From Streptomyces sp. V4I2 (GTDB taxonomy: Bacteria > Actinomycetota > Actinomycetes > Streptomycetales > Streptomycetaceae), in contig NZ_JAUSZM010000003.1 of assembly GCF_030817655.1 (NCBI RefSeq), positions 3,658,001 to 3,722,000 of the forward strand: a stretch of DNA of 64,000 bases, read 5' to 3'. Positions 26,500 through 34,679 of the stretch are shown here, one piece after another. Each line of letters opens with the position of its first letter. Within the stretch, counting starts at the first letter, position 1. Position numbers and translations under genes: made by a program. The notes under the pieces are model-generated. The model ran no database searches and was not told the origin of the DNA. It saw nothing but the letters and a program-made list of their open reading frames with translations.

Positions 26500-26778
26500 T
26501 CATTTTGGATTCCTCACCTCACGGGCCTTGATTGAGGAGAATCGGCGACTTCGGAGCAGTAGACCCGCCTGCGGCAACGGTGTGGGCGCGGGCACGAACT
26601 GGTCGAAGCGGCCAGGACGTTGAACGGAGCCACCGCGGACAGCTGCAAACCCGTCGGACACGTCCTCGGTCATGACCACGTCCCACGGACCGGGTCCGGC
26701 GGCCGGGCGACCCGGGGGTCGCCCGCCGGGTAGCGCCGACAGCGCGGCGCGGTAACCGTCGGCGGAGAGCAGGACCAT
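26500..26778 (-). CDS. Possible small hypothetical protein after moaD
   Basis: A 92-residue open frame starting 6 nt after the moaD stop, same strand. The sequence begins MVLLSADGYRAALSALPGGR and includes WDVVMTEDVSDGF; the second half is proline- and arginine-rich. It loosely recalls the end of a molybdopterin oxidoreductase but I cannot confirm a family. It may be a remnant rather than a gene. Confidence 0.3.
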   Translation of the reverse strand: MVLLSADGYRAALSALPGGRPPGRPAAGPGPWDVVMTEDVSDGFAAVRGGSVQRPGRFDQFVPAPTPLPQAGLLLRSRRFSSIKAREVRNPK

Positions 26779-26784
26779 GTGCGG

Positions 26785-27030
26785 TCATCCACCGCTGATC
26801 GGTGGCAGCACGGCGATCTCGTCGCAGTCCTCGCATGGGGCGCCGCGCATGTCGTCGTACGGCGTCTCTCCATTGAGCCACACCCGGGAGTTCGCCAGCA
26901 CTTGGGCGAACTCTCCGCCGTAGCGCCGGCGTGCCTCGTCGAGAACCTCGCCGAGCGTGCTGCCGGGAATCACGTCGCAGGCTCGGCCTGCCGCCTCCCG
27001 CGCGGCCGCGAACAGCAGCATTGTGGGCAT
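26785..27030 (-). CDS. moaD: MoaD/ThiS-family sulfur carrier (molybdopterin synthase small subunit)
   Basis: An 81-residue ubiquitin-like protein ending ISGG, the double glycine that is thiocarboxylated to give sulfur to molybdopterin. LFAAAREAAGRACDVIPG and VWLNGETPYDD fit the fold. The ATG at 27030 is preferred over a GTG at 27042 because AAAGG sits at a normal distance. It is the third moa gene in an operon moaE-moaA-moaD, 24 nt after moaA. With MoaE it forms molybdopterin synthase. Confidence 0.85.
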   Translation of the reverse strand: MPTMLLFAAAREAAGRACDVIPGSTLGEVLDEARRRYGGEFAQVLANSRVWLNGETPYDDMRGAPCEDCDEIAVLPPISGG

Positions 27031-27053
27031 GAGGCGATCCACCTTTCTTCAGG

Positions 27054-28070
27054 TCACCCGCCGATGTAGGACATCTCGACCCGATCGCCGCGCGCTCGTG
27101 TGCGGCGCCCGCGCAACTCCGAATAGCGGTCCTCCCGGGCGCTCCAGAGTGCGCCGACGGTCGTTCGCAGTTCCTTGTCGGAGGCGCCCGCTCGCAGCAA
27201 TGCCCGCAGGTCGGTCCCGCCGGAGGAGAACAGGCACGTGTGCACCTTTCCGTCGGCGGACAACCGGGCTCGCGTGCAGTCCCCGCAGAACGGCCGCGTC
27301 ACCGAGCCGATGACACCGATCTCCCCAGCGCCGTCCCTGAAGCGGTAGCGGGTGGCCACCTCACCGGGGGCGGTCGCGCCGAGCGGTTCGAGCGGGTAAC
27401 GGTCGTCGATCAGGCGTACGATCTCGGCGGCGGGCAGCACCTCGCCGAGTTGCCACTCATTCGTGGCCCCCACGTCCATGTACTCGATGAAACGGAGGAT
27501 GTGGCCGCTGCCCCGGAACCGCTCCACCATCGGCAGTACGCACCCGTCGTTGACCCCCCGCTTCACCACCATGTTCACCTTGACGGGGATGAGGCCGGCC
27601 CGTGCGGCGGCGTCGATGCCGTCGAGGACCCGGCGCACCGGAACCGGGGTGTCGGCGAGCGCCCGGAACACGGTGTCGTCGAGCGAGTCCAGGCTCACCG
27701 TCACCCGGCGCAGCCCGGCTTTCGCCAGACGTTCCGCCATCGCCGGCAGCAACAGCCCGTTGGTCGTCATCGCGAGATCGAGCCCGGGTACCGCGGCGAG
27801 CAGCGCCACGAGGTCCGCGACGCCCCGACGCAGCAGCGGCTCGCCCCCGGTGAGGCGGATCTTGCGCACGCCGAGGGAGGCGAACACCCGAGCCAGGCGC
27901 GTGATCTCGTCGAAGGTCAGTTGGTCGGCGGGCTCGAGGTAAGGGTGCCCCGGGCCGAAATGCTCGCGCGGCATGCAGTACCGGCACCGGAGGTTGCACC
28001 GGTCGGTAAGAGAAATCCGCAGGTCGCGAAGCGGACGGGACCGGCGGTCGGTGACAGACGGGATCATCAC
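27054..28070 (-). CDS. moaA: GTP 3',8-cyclase MoaA (radical SAM)
   Basis: A 338-residue radical-SAM enzyme for the first step of molybdenum cofactor synthesis, which turns GTP into the cyclic pyranopterin precursor together with MoaC. The N-terminal CNLRCRYCM cluster motif, the SAM-binding TGGEPLL, and the C-terminal second cluster (FCGDCTRARLSADGKVHTCL) are all present, and the protein ends in the GG needed for activity. It overlaps moaE by 4 nt (ATGA). No moaC gene is seen here, so the host must supply it. Confidence 0.95.
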   Translation of the reverse strand: MMIPSVTDRRSRPLRDLRISLTDRCNLRCRYCMPREHFGPGHPYLEPADQLTFDEITRLARVFASLGVRKIRLTGGEPLLRRGVADLVALLAAVPGLDLAMTTNGLLLPAMAERLAKAGLRRVTVSLDSLDDTVFRALADTPVPVRRVLDGIDAAARAGLIPVKVNMVVKRGVNDGCVLPMVERFRGSGHILRFIEYMDVGATNEWQLGEVLPAAEIVRLIDDRYPLEPLGATAPGEVATRYRFRDGAGEIGVIGSVTRPFCGDCTRARLSADGKVHTCLFSSGGTDLRALLRAGASDKELRTTVGALWSAREDRYSELRGRRTRARGDRVEMSYIGG

Positions 28071-28660
28071 GCCGCCGGCTCCGGGTTACGGGCGAGGCAC
28101 CAGCGGCGCGCTGAGGCGGTCACGTTGTCGATCTGATTCCCGGTCGCCACCCAGCCGCTCGTGCCGTCCCCGCTGTGTTCGCGTTTCCACACCGGAACGG
28201 ACTCCTTGAGGACGTCGATGCAGAAGCGGGCCGCGGTGAACGCCTCGCTGCGGTGGGGTGCGGACACCACGACCAGGACGCTCGCCTCGGTGACCGGCAC
28301 CGGCCCGATGCGGTGGAACAACGCCACGCGCCCGAGGACGGGCCACCGGTCTCGGGCGGCGAGGGCGATCTGGCGAAGTCGCGGCTCGACGTGCCGGTCG
28401 AACGCCTCGTAGTCGATCGCGACGATCCCGGTATGGTGCCCTGCCAAGTCGTCGTTGTTGTCGCGTACCGTGCCAGTGAATTTGACGACCGCGCCACAGC
28501 GCGGCAGGGTCGCCCACTCGATCGCCTCGGCGACCGGGACGCGGTTCCGAGTCAGACCCACTCGGATGTCCTCGATCGATTCTTCCCGTTCTTCCGGACA
28601 GCGGATCTGATCATTCACGACGGCTATCACGATGCGTTCCCTCGGGTTCTTGATCGGCAC
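28067..28660 (-). CDS. moaE: Molybdopterin synthase catalytic subunit MoaE
   Basis: A 197-residue MoaE with an N-terminal extension of about 45 residues. Family features are CGAVVKFTGTVRDNN, LDYEAF-like IDYEAFDRHVEPRL, IGPVPVTEASVLVVVSAPHR, and the catalytic Lys region LKESVPVWKRE. The start shown is a GTG; a GTG at 28618 would remove 14 residues. First gene of moaE-moaA-moaD. An 18-nt sequence 46 nt upstream (28706-28723) is repeated exactly upstream of the molybdopterin oxidoreductase gene, implying shared control. Confidence 0.92.
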   Translation of the reverse strand: MPIKNPRERIVIAVVNDQIRCPEEREESIEDIRVGLTRNRVPVAEAIEWATLPRCGAVVKFTGTVRDNNDDLAGHHTGIVAIDYEAFDRHVEPRLRQIALAARDRWPVLGRVALFHRIGPVPVTEASVLVVVSAPHRSEAFTAARFCIDVLKESVPVWKREHSGDGTSGWVATGNQIDNVTASARRWCLARNPEPAA

Positions 28661-28705
28661 TGGCGTTCATCTTCACCGGCCGAGGCCGCCCGCACAGGAC
28701 TCCGT

Positions 28706-28723
28706 GCGACAGGCTTTTGACCA
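28706..28723 (-). promoter_or_regulatory. Shared 18-nt activator box upstream of moaE
   Basis: gcgacaggcttttgacca, identical to 33379-33396 upstream of the molybdopterin oxidoreductase gene and in the same orientation relative to the gene. Read toward moaE it contains tgtcgc, with a related ggtcgc 21 bp further upstream, a two-turn spacing typical of AraC-family sites. The AraC-type regulator gene at 28868 is divergent from this promoter. Confidence 0.65.
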
Positions 28724-28867
28724 GCGGCGACCGGAAAGCGTCACTGAGCGGGGATTTTCCGGCTTTTTACATTGCAACAACGATCCGCCTATGGAAATGG
28801 CCGAGAATCTCCCCCACCAGCACTCGTCCAGCGCCGGGTGGGCACCGGATACGAGCGAGGTGGAGCC

Positions 28868-29827
28868 ATGACAGCAGCGGGGTCGAACGAGACGAATACC
28901 AGTCGGCGGGAGGTCTGGCGGGACCTCCTTCGGGACCATTTCGTCAGCCTCGACGTGGACGTCGAACGGGACTGTGGCACGTTCGACGGCGCCGTGCGCA
29001 GCGACTTCCTCGGCCACCTCCGGGTGTCGGGAGTCCGCTCGGTGGACCAGGACGTCGTCCGCACGCAGGAACTGCTGCGGCGCGATGGCGAGCGATACTT
29101 CCAGGTCTGCCTGGTCCGCCGAGGTGAGGCGCATGCCGCGCAGGACGGGCACGAAGCGACCCTTCACCCCGGCGACTTCGTCATCTACGAGACAGAACGA
29201 CCCTTTCACTGGGCGCTTCGTTCGGGTGCCGCCTCCCCCTACTGGGACCTCGCTGTCTTCACCTGGCCTCGCGACACCATCCAGCTCAGCGACAGCGAGT
29301 CCGTCTCGCTCACCTGCCGGACGCTGGACGGCGGCAGCGGCATCACCGGGGTGCTGAGCAGGATGCTGACCGACGTACTCGTCGCGAAGCCGACCGTCAG
29401 CGAGGCCGGCGCCCTCCGGATCGCCGATGAGATCGGCGACCTGGTGGCGACCATCGCGACGGAGGCGCATGGGCTCGGCGAGGGCACCGACCGCCACGCG
29501 AGCCTGCTGCGGCGGATCGACGCCTACATCGAAGAGCATCTCGGTGATCCGGACCTGTCCCCGGAACGCGTCGCGCAGGCGCACTTCGTTTCGACGCGCC
29601 AGCTCCAGCGGATGTTCGCGCGCCGGGGACAGACGGTGTCCCAAGTGATCCGGCGTCAGCGGCTGGAGCGGTGCCGACGTGACCTGCTGACCCGCCGGGG
29701 AGGCGACGCCACGCTCACCGAGATCTGCGTCCGCTGGGGGTTCACCGATCTCGCCGTGTTCAGCCGGGCGTTCCGCGAGGCCTACGGCACCTCCCCCACC
29801 GCCTACCGCACTCGGGCCCGGGCATAG
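28868..29827 (+). CDS. AraC-family transcriptional regulator
   Basis: A 319-residue regulator. The N-terminal two thirds form an AraC-binding-like cupin (RYFQVCLVRRGEAHAAQDGH, then GDFVIYETERPFHWAL). The C-terminus carries the double helix-turn-helix (HFVSTRQLQRMFARRGQTVS and TEICVRWGFTDLAVFSRAFR, ending YGTSPTAYR). The ATG at 28868 follows GGTGGAG; open sequence upstream lacks a better start. It is divergent from moaE and convergent with the ferredoxin reductase gene. The 18-nt boxes in the moaE and oxidoreductase promoters are its most likely targets; a ligand is unknown. Confidence 0.9.
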   Translation: MTAAGSNETNTSRREVWRDLLRDHFVSLDVDVERDCGTFDGAVRSDFLGHLRVSGVRSVDQDVVRTQELLRRDGERYFQVCLVRRGEAHAAQDGHEATLHPGDFVIYETERPFHWALRSGAASPYWDLAVFTWPRDTIQLSDSESVSLTCRTLDGGSGITGVLSRMLTDVLVAKPTVSEAGALRIADEIGDLVATIATEAHGLGEGTDRHASLLRRIDAYIEEHLGDPDLSPERVAQAHFVSTRQLQRMFARRGQTVSQVIRRQRLERCRRDLLTRRGGDATLTEICVRWGFTDLAVFSRAFREAYGTSPTAYRTRARA

Positions 29828-29833
29828 GGGCCG

Positions 29834-30847
29834 TCACTGCCCGTCGCTGGAGTGTCCTGGCACTGTGCCGAGCGCGGGATCGACCAACGGGGCGAGGTTG
29901 TTCACCGCGAGTGCGGCCTCGCCGAAACCGACCGAGATCAGCGCGACCTTGCCGTCGTAGTCGGCGATGTCGCCCGCGGCGTACACGCGCGGCCGGCTCG
30001 TGCGCATGGTCCGGTCGACCGCGATGTGCCGGCCCCGCATCTCGAACCCCCACGTCGCGAGCGGGCCGAGGTTCGCGACGAAGCCGAGGGCGGCGACCAC
30101 CGCGTCGGCCCGCAGGTTCTCGGTCGCCCCGGTCTCGAGACTCATCAACTCCACCTGTTCGACGCAGTTCTCGCCGCTGATCCGGTGCACCTCGTGCGGG
30201 GTGTACAGCCGCACGGACGACGCGCGCAGCTGCCGGACGCTGTGCTCGTGTGCCCGGAACCGGGGCCGGCGGTGGACGAGCGAGACCGTGCGGGCGAGCG
30301 GTTCGAGCGCGAGCGCCCAGTCCACCGCGGAGTCCCCGCCGCCGACGACCACCACGTCGGCGCCGGTGAGTTCGGCCGGCTTCGGCACGAAGTAGCGAAG
30401 CCCGCGGTTCTCGTACTCGGAGCCCGTAGGCAGCGGGCGTGGCGTGAAGCTGCCGATCCCGCCGGTGACCAGTGCGGCTTTCGCCGTGACCACCGTGCCC
30501 TGGTGGGTGGTGACGGCGATGCCGTCCGCCGTGTGTTCCAGTGTCTGCGCGGTGTGGCCGAGCAGATACCGGGGCTTCGCCTGCGACGCCTGCTCGACGA
30601 GGGCGTTGACGACGTCCTGCGCCTTCACGGCGGGGATTCCGGCGATGTCGTAGACCTTCTTCTCGGGATACAGCGCCGCCATCTGGCCGCCGGGCTCGTC
30701 GAGAGCGTCGATCACGGTGACCGACATTCCCCGGAACCCGGCATAGTAGGCCGCGTAGAGACCGACCGGCCCGGCGCCGACGATCAGCAGGTCGCTGTCG
30801 TACGCGTCGCCGCCGGAACCGGACCCGGTCTCGTGCTCAGTCCTCAC
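29834..30847 (-). CDS. Thioredoxin-reductase-like ferredoxin-NADP+ reductase
   Basis: A 337-residue flavoprotein of the TrxR-like FNR type (YumC/FNR2). FAD motif LLIVGAGPVGLYAAYYAG near the N-terminus; NADPH motif VVVVGGGDSAVDWALAL in the middle; RVYAAGDIADYDGKV near the C-terminus. The CxxC pair of thioredoxin reductases is absent, as expected for a ferredoxin reductase. I start at the GTG at 30847, which overlaps the ferredoxin gene end by 11 nt with AAAGG upstream. It would pass electrons from NADPH to the adjacent ferredoxin and so to the molybdenum enzyme. Confidence 0.88.
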   Translation of the reverse strand: MRTEHETGSGSGGDAYDSDLLIVGAGPVGLYAAYYAGFRGMSVTVIDALDEPGGQMAALYPEKKVYDIAGIPAVKAQDVVNALVEQASQAKPRYLLGHTAQTLEHTADGIAVTTHQGTVVTAKAALVTGGIGSFTPRPLPTGSEYENRGLRYFVPKPAELTGADVVVVGGGDSAVDWALALEPLARTVSLVHRRPRFRAHEHSVRQLRASSVRLYTPHEVHRISGENCVEQVELMSLETGATENLRADAVVAALGFVANLGPLATWGFEMRGRHIAVDRTMRTSRPRVYAAGDIADYDGKVALISVGFGEAALAVNNLAPLVDPALGTVPGHSSDGQ

Positions 30848-31163
30848 CGGTGCCACGCCTTTCCCGCAGCAGGGGATGGTCGACGCCGACCGGTCCACGC
30901 GAGGACGCACCGCCGGCAGCGTCCTCGTGCTCTTCGAAGAACTCGACGGCGGCTGTGGTGAACGGGGCGAGCTCCACGGGGATCTTGTGTTCCCAGTGGA
31001 TCGCGTCGCTCGGGCAGACGGTCATGCACTTCCCGCAGTCGACGCATTCGTCGGGGTGGATGTACATCATCCGGTCGCCCTGGTAGATGCAGTCCACCGG
31101 GCATTCCTCGACGCAGGACTGGTCGAGGATGTCCACGCAGGCGTCGGTCACGACGTACGCCAT
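30837..31163 (-). CDS. 7Fe ferredoxin (FdxA type)
   Basis: A 108-residue seven-iron ferredoxin. The first cluster region reads ACVDILDQSCVEECPVDCIY with the spacing of a 3Fe-4S site; the second, CVDCGKCMTVCP, is a 4Fe-4S site. IYQGDRMMYIHPDECVDC is nearly invariant in actinobacterial FdxA proteins. It starts three bases after the oxidoreductase stop (31167) and overlaps the reductase gene, so the three form one electron-transfer operon: oxidoreductase, ferredoxin, reductase. Confidence 0.93.
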   Translation of the reverse strand: MAYVVTDACVDILDQSCVEECPVDCIYQGDRMMYIHPDECVDCGKCMTVCPSDAIHWEHKIPVELAPFTTAAVEFFEEHEDAAGGASSRGPVGVDHPLLRERRGTGED

Positions 31164-31166
31164 GGG

Positions 31167-33311
31167 TCAGGCCTTCTCTATCTGGACGAGTGTGTCGGAG
31201 AACGTGGGTGCGTTGCCCAGGTCGGCGAAGACGGTGGGATTCAGGGACGCCATCGTGGACAGCGACGTCGTATGCATGCGCCAGCCGCCGTACGCCGAGA
31301 CGGCGACGCCCGCCAGGACGGACTTGTCCACCTTCGCCTTCACCACGAACGAGCCGCGCTCGTTGAACACCCGTACGTCGTCGCCGGTGGCGATGGAGCG
31401 GTCGGCGGCGTCGTCGGGATGGATGAGGACGGTGGGGTCCCCCTGCACGCGCCGGTGCAACGGCAGGTTGGCGCTGCTGGAGTTCAGGTAGGCGTGCGAC
31501 TTCGGGGTGATCAGGCTGAGCGGGTGCCGCGCGGCCAGCTCGGGATTCGTGCGCGTCGACTCGCGAGGCGAAATGTAGTGCGGCAGCGGATCGACCGGGG
31601 TGCCCGGCTGATGGTCGTTGGAGCCCTGCCGGAACAGCGGCACCACGAAGTTCCCGACAGTCTCCGCGATGGAGGACTTGAACTCCACCTTGCCGGACGG
31701 GGTGGGGAAGTCGCCCTCCGCGTACGGGGCGTACTGGTCCGCGGGCGGCACGGTCAGCCGCTGCCAGCCCTTTTCCTTCAACGACTCGACGGTGATGCCC
31801 TGCATTGCGGGCGCCGACCAGTCGAAGGCCTCCGCGATCATCTCGTCGTCCGTACGCCGGAACACCGCCTCGGTGAAGCCCATCCGTGCCGCCAGCCGCC
31901 GGAACAGCTCCGTGTTGGGTACGGCTTCGCCCAGCGGCGCGATCGAGCGGTGGTTGTAGGTGACGTAGAGGTGGCCCCAGGAGAACATGATGTCGTCCTG
32001 CTCCAGCTGGGTGGTGGCGGGCAGCACGATGTCGGCGAACTGGGCGGTGTCGGTCATGAACTGCTCACTGACGACGGTGAACAGGTCCTCACGCTTCAGG
32101 CCCTCGATCAGCTTGTCCTGATCGGGGCAGACGACCACGGGGTTGGAGTTGTAGACCATCAGTGCCTTGAGGGGCGGGTCGAGGCCGAGGCCGCCGGTGA
32201 GGGCCTGCCCCAAGAGGTACTGATTCACGACCCGTTTGCCGGGCTGAAGCATCTCCGGATGCATCATCGCGCCCCAGTTGACCGGGAACGCCCACAGCGG
32301 CAGCTGCAGAATCCCGCCGCCGGGGTTGCGCCATGCGCCGACCAGCGCGGGCAGGGAGGCCAGCGCCCGGACGGTCTGGCCACCGCCTGCATGCCGCTCC
32401 ACCGCCACCCCGATGCGGATGACCGACGGCTGCGCGGAGGCATAGCCGCGGGCGAGCCGCCGGATGTCCTCGGCGGGGACACCGGTCTCCTCCGCCGCCC
32501 ATTCGGGGGTGTACCGCTGCACCCGGTCGACGAGTTCCTCGTACCCGACCGTGTAGCGGGCGACGTAGTCGTCATCGGTGAGGCCCTCGTTGATGATCAC
32601 GTGCATCATCGCCAGTGCCAGCGCGCCGTCGGTGCCCGGCCGGATCGGGATGTGCCAGTCGGCGGCCTTCGCGGTACGGGTCTTCACCGGGTCCACGACG
32701 ACCACGGTGGCACCCCGCTTGCGGGCTTCGGCGATGAACGGCCACAGGTGCAGGTTGGTGCTCATCACGTTGCAGGCCCAGATCAGGATGAACTTCGAGT
32801 GGACCAGGCTCTCCGGGTCCACTCCGGCGCAGTCGCCGATCGTCATCGTGTAGGCCGTGCACGCACCGGAGTCGCAGTAGGTGCGTTCGGCGACAGTGGC
32901 GCCGAGCCTGGCGAAGAACGGATCGCCGACGTTGAGCCCGTTCAGGATTCCCTGGGTGCCCAGGTAGCTGCACGGCATGATGGCCTCGGGCCCGAACTCC
33001 GCGGAGATCGCCCGGAACCGGTCCGCGATCTCGTCCAGCGCCTGGTCCCAGGTGATCCGCTCGAACCGTCCGCTGCCCTTGGGCCCCGTCCGCCGCATCG
33101 GGTACAACACACGGTCCGGGCTGTACACCCGGTCCAGGTAGTTGTCGACCTTCACACACAAGCCACCGCTGGTGTACGGATGCTCCCGGTCACCGGCCAC
33201 GCTCACAGCCTTGCCGTCCGTGACGGTGATCCTCATCGCGCAGGTATCGGGGCAGTCGTGCGGACACGCACCCCGCACCTGGACAGTACCGGTCGCCGCT
33301 GTTGCGCTCAT
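31167..33311 (-). CDS. Molybdopterin-dependent oxidoreductase (DMSO reductase superfamily)
   Basis: A 714-residue molybdenum enzyme. The N-terminal Fe-S motif is CPHDCPDTC followed by GGLCVKVDNYLDRVYSPDRV. The body has the two molybdopterin-binding halves (ILIWACNVMSTNLHLWPF and LMVYNSNPVVV), and the C-terminal beta-barrel starts at LITPKSHAYLNSS. I see no Tat signal, so it should be cytoplasmic. The closest groups I recall are BisC- and formate-dehydrogenase-like enzymes of unknown substrate. With its own ferredoxin and NADPH-ferredoxin reductase it could act as a reductase, a dehydroxylase-type enzyme or a formate dehydrogenase. The promoter carries the shared 18-nt box. Confidence 0.88.
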   Translation of the reverse strand: MSATAATGTVQVRGACPHDCPDTCAMRITVTDGKAVSVAGDREHPYTSGGLCVKVDNYLDRVYSPDRVLYPMRRTGPKGSGRFERITWDQALDEIADRFRAISAEFGPEAIMPCSYLGTQGILNGLNVGDPFFARLGATVAERTYCDSGACTAYTMTIGDCAGVDPESLVHSKFILIWACNVMSTNLHLWPFIAEARKRGATVVVVDPVKTRTAKAADWHIPIRPGTDGALALAMMHVIINEGLTDDDYVARYTVGYEELVDRVQRYTPEWAAEETGVPAEDIRRLARGYASAQPSVIRIGVAVERHAGGGQTVRALASLPALVGAWRNPGGGILQLPLWAFPVNWGAMMHPEMLQPGKRVVNQYLLGQALTGGLGLDPPLKALMVYNSNPVVVCPDQDKLIEGLKREDLFTVVSEQFMTDTAQFADIVLPATTQLEQDDIMFSWGHLYVTYNHRSIAPLGEAVPNTELFRRLAARMGFTEAVFRRTDDEMIAEAFDWSAPAMQGITVESLKEKGWQRLTVPPADQYAPYAEGDFPTPSGKVEFKSSIAETVGNFVVPLFRQGSNDHQPGTPVDPLPHYISPRESTRTNPELAARHPLSLITPKSHAYLNSSSANLPLHRRVQGDPTVLIHPDDAADRSIATGDDVRVFNERGSFVVKAKVDKSVLAGVAVSAYGGWRMHTTSLSTMASLNPTVFADLGNAPTFSDTLVQIEKA

Positions 33312-33378
33312 CGGTCTTCTCCTCGGATCGTTCCTGCCTCGATCGTCGAAGATCCGGCGGTCGGCGGATGGACACCAG

Positions 33379-33396
33379 GCGACAGGCTTTTGACCA
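33379..33396 (-). promoter_or_regulatory. Shared 18-nt activator box upstream of the oxidoreductase gene
   Basis: gcgacaggcttttgacca, identical to 28706-28723, 68 nt before the start codon. Read toward the gene there are two tgtcgc half-sites 21 bp apart around ttggtcaaaagcc. Position and symmetry suit an activating AraC-type dimer. Confidence 0.65.
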
Positions 33397-33599
33397 AGCG
33401 CGACAGACCCGGGTCACGTGTGTGTGCACTGATGGTCTGTCTGCGGGCAGCGTCGCCACACCTCGGCCACTGTTCACGACGTGTCCAGTTACCGGCCTGC
33501 CGAGACCGAGACCGCCCTTGTCGCCGTCGTCGCGCCGCAAAGGCCCGATCGCAGCACCCTCTTCCGCGCCGATCAGCTCGGTTTCGAGTCCGGTGCGCA

Positions 33600-33835
33600 G
33601 GCTGGTCGGCTTCGGCACGGCAGAAGCCGCGTGCGCCTCTTCCTCACCTACGACCTGCATCGGCCTCGGCTGCTCCGCGATCGAGACCGGTCTGGCCTTC
33701 ATCCCGATGGTCGCCGTCAATCATGGTCGGTGCTACCGCCTCCACGAGCGTCCTGCTCCCGCGGATCGGCCCCAAGATCATCGTCCCGGTGGACATGCTC
33801 CTGGCGGCGGGCCACGGAATGAAGGAAGGCCGTTT
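33600..33835 (+). pseudogene. MFS transporter remnant
   Basis: Plus-strand sequence reads TGLAFIPMVAV in one frame and continues VGATASTSVLLPRIGPKIIV then PVDMLLAAG in another. These are consecutive pieces of a DHA2-type multidrug transporter near helices 10-12. Both ends are missing and frames shift. The rest of 33397-34002 contains no gene that I can support. Confidence 0.55.
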
Positions 33836-34002
33836 CGGAGGCGGACGATCAACGGTGCCTTCCCGGCAGTGGACGCGCGTGCGCCGAACGGCCTCAAGCT
33901 CAGCGCCGCACTGCCAACTCGGCTCGCTGAGGCCACCCTTGCCACAAGGCTCACAGATCTGGACGGTTCGACGGCTGCCCTCAGAGGACCGGCCCCAGGA
34001 GA

Positions 34003-34410
34003 TCAGGCTCGTACGTCTCGCTGCTGAACGTCCTTGAGTACTCCAGCCACCGTCACGAAGTCGTTGTCCACGTGGAGGACGGTGTGCCCGTGGTGGACCG
34101 CGGTCGCACACACCAACAGGTCGATCGCTCCTGCCGCGCGATGCTGGCCCCGCTGGGTCAGTTTGTACTGGGCGGTGTCGACCCAACGCCAGGCATTCTT
34201 CGGAACGGGAGAGAGCAGGCAGAGTGCGTCCAACTCCTCCGCGAGCTCGTCCCGGTGGGACGGGCTGGTTGCCGAGTAGAGAAATTCGGCGCGTGTCGGC
34301 TCGCAGAGGTGAAACACCCCGGCGGCAATGTGCCCCTCCCAGGGCGCTAGTGCTCCGGGGGTGCGAAACACGTGCCACAGGGCGGAGGTGTCGAGCAGGT
34401 ACGTGATCAC
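34003..34410 (-). CDS. vapC: VapC PIN-domain toxin (second system)
   Basis: A 135-residue PIN-domain ribonuclease. Acidic residues: Asp in TYLLDTSALWHVF, Glu in PTRAEFLYS, Asp in AGAIDLLVCATAV, Asp in VLHVDNDFVTVA. It overlaps vapB by 4 nt. Only moderately similar by eye to the pair at 4882-5555, so these are separate acquisitions rather than a recent duplication. Confidence 0.88.
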   Translation of the reverse strand: MITYLLDTSALWHVFRTPGALAPWEGHIAAGVFHLCEPTRAEFLYSATSPSHRDELAEELDALCLLSPVPKNAWRWVDTAQYKLTQRGQHRAAGAIDLLVCATAVHHGHTVLHVDNDFVTVAGVLKDVQQRDVRA

Positions 34411-34640
34411 TCGAAGGCCTCGCGTCGGGCACGCTTGCCTGCGTCATGCGCCGCCGCGGCCTGCTCGAACTCGCCACGCGCACCGCGCGCGGCCAGCTTC
34501 TCGGCGGCATCGAGCCGCTTGATCCGTGCCACGTAGTCCCGCAGGGCCGCGTTGACCGTCTCCTTCTTCGTCGTGGCACCCATCAGCCGCATGGCCTCGG
34601 CGAGTGCCTCGTCATCGAGATCAATCTGCGTGACGGACAT
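34407..34640 (-). CDS. vapB: VapB-family antitoxin (second system)
   Basis: A 77-residue antitoxin with the ribbon-helix-helix start SVTQIDLDDEALAEAMRLMG followed by ATTKKETVNAALRDYVARI. The ATG at 34640 has GGAGGTG 5 nt upstream. An inverted repeat tgatg-tatgc-catca lies at 34660-34674, about 20 nt before the start, and is the likely autoregulatory operator. Confidence 0.87.
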   Translation of the reverse strand: MSVTQIDLDDEALAEAMRLMGATTKKETVNAALRDYVARIKRLDAAEKLAARGARGEFEQAAAAHDAGKRARREAFE

Positions 34641-34659
34641 CGAGCACCTCCAGCATCCA

Positions 34660-34674
34660 TGATGTATGCCATCA
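34660..34674. promoter_or_regulatory. Palindromic operator candidate upstream of the second vapB
   Basis: Perfect 5-bp inverted repeat tgatg / catca with a 5-nt centre, directly upstream of vapB on the minus strand. Inferred from symmetry and position. Confidence 0.4.
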
Positions 34675-34679
34675 AGGTA

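Noticed and set aside
31167..33311. Calling the island molybdenum enzyme a nitrate reductase
   Set aside because: Its Fe-S motif and partners differ from the assimilatory nitrate reductase starting at 63355, and no nitrite reductase or nitrate transporter is near; substrate left open.
33312..34002. A LysR-like or other intact gene in this gap
   Set aside because: Pieces resembling an MFS transporter appear in shifting frames only; no continuous coding sequence was found.
30876..34037. A plus-strand open frame of over 1000 codons opposite the ferredoxin and oxidoreductase genes
   Set aside because: It is the antisense shadow of high-GC coding sequence; the minus strand carries clear Fe-S and molybdopterin motifs, while this frame has no recognisable domain.
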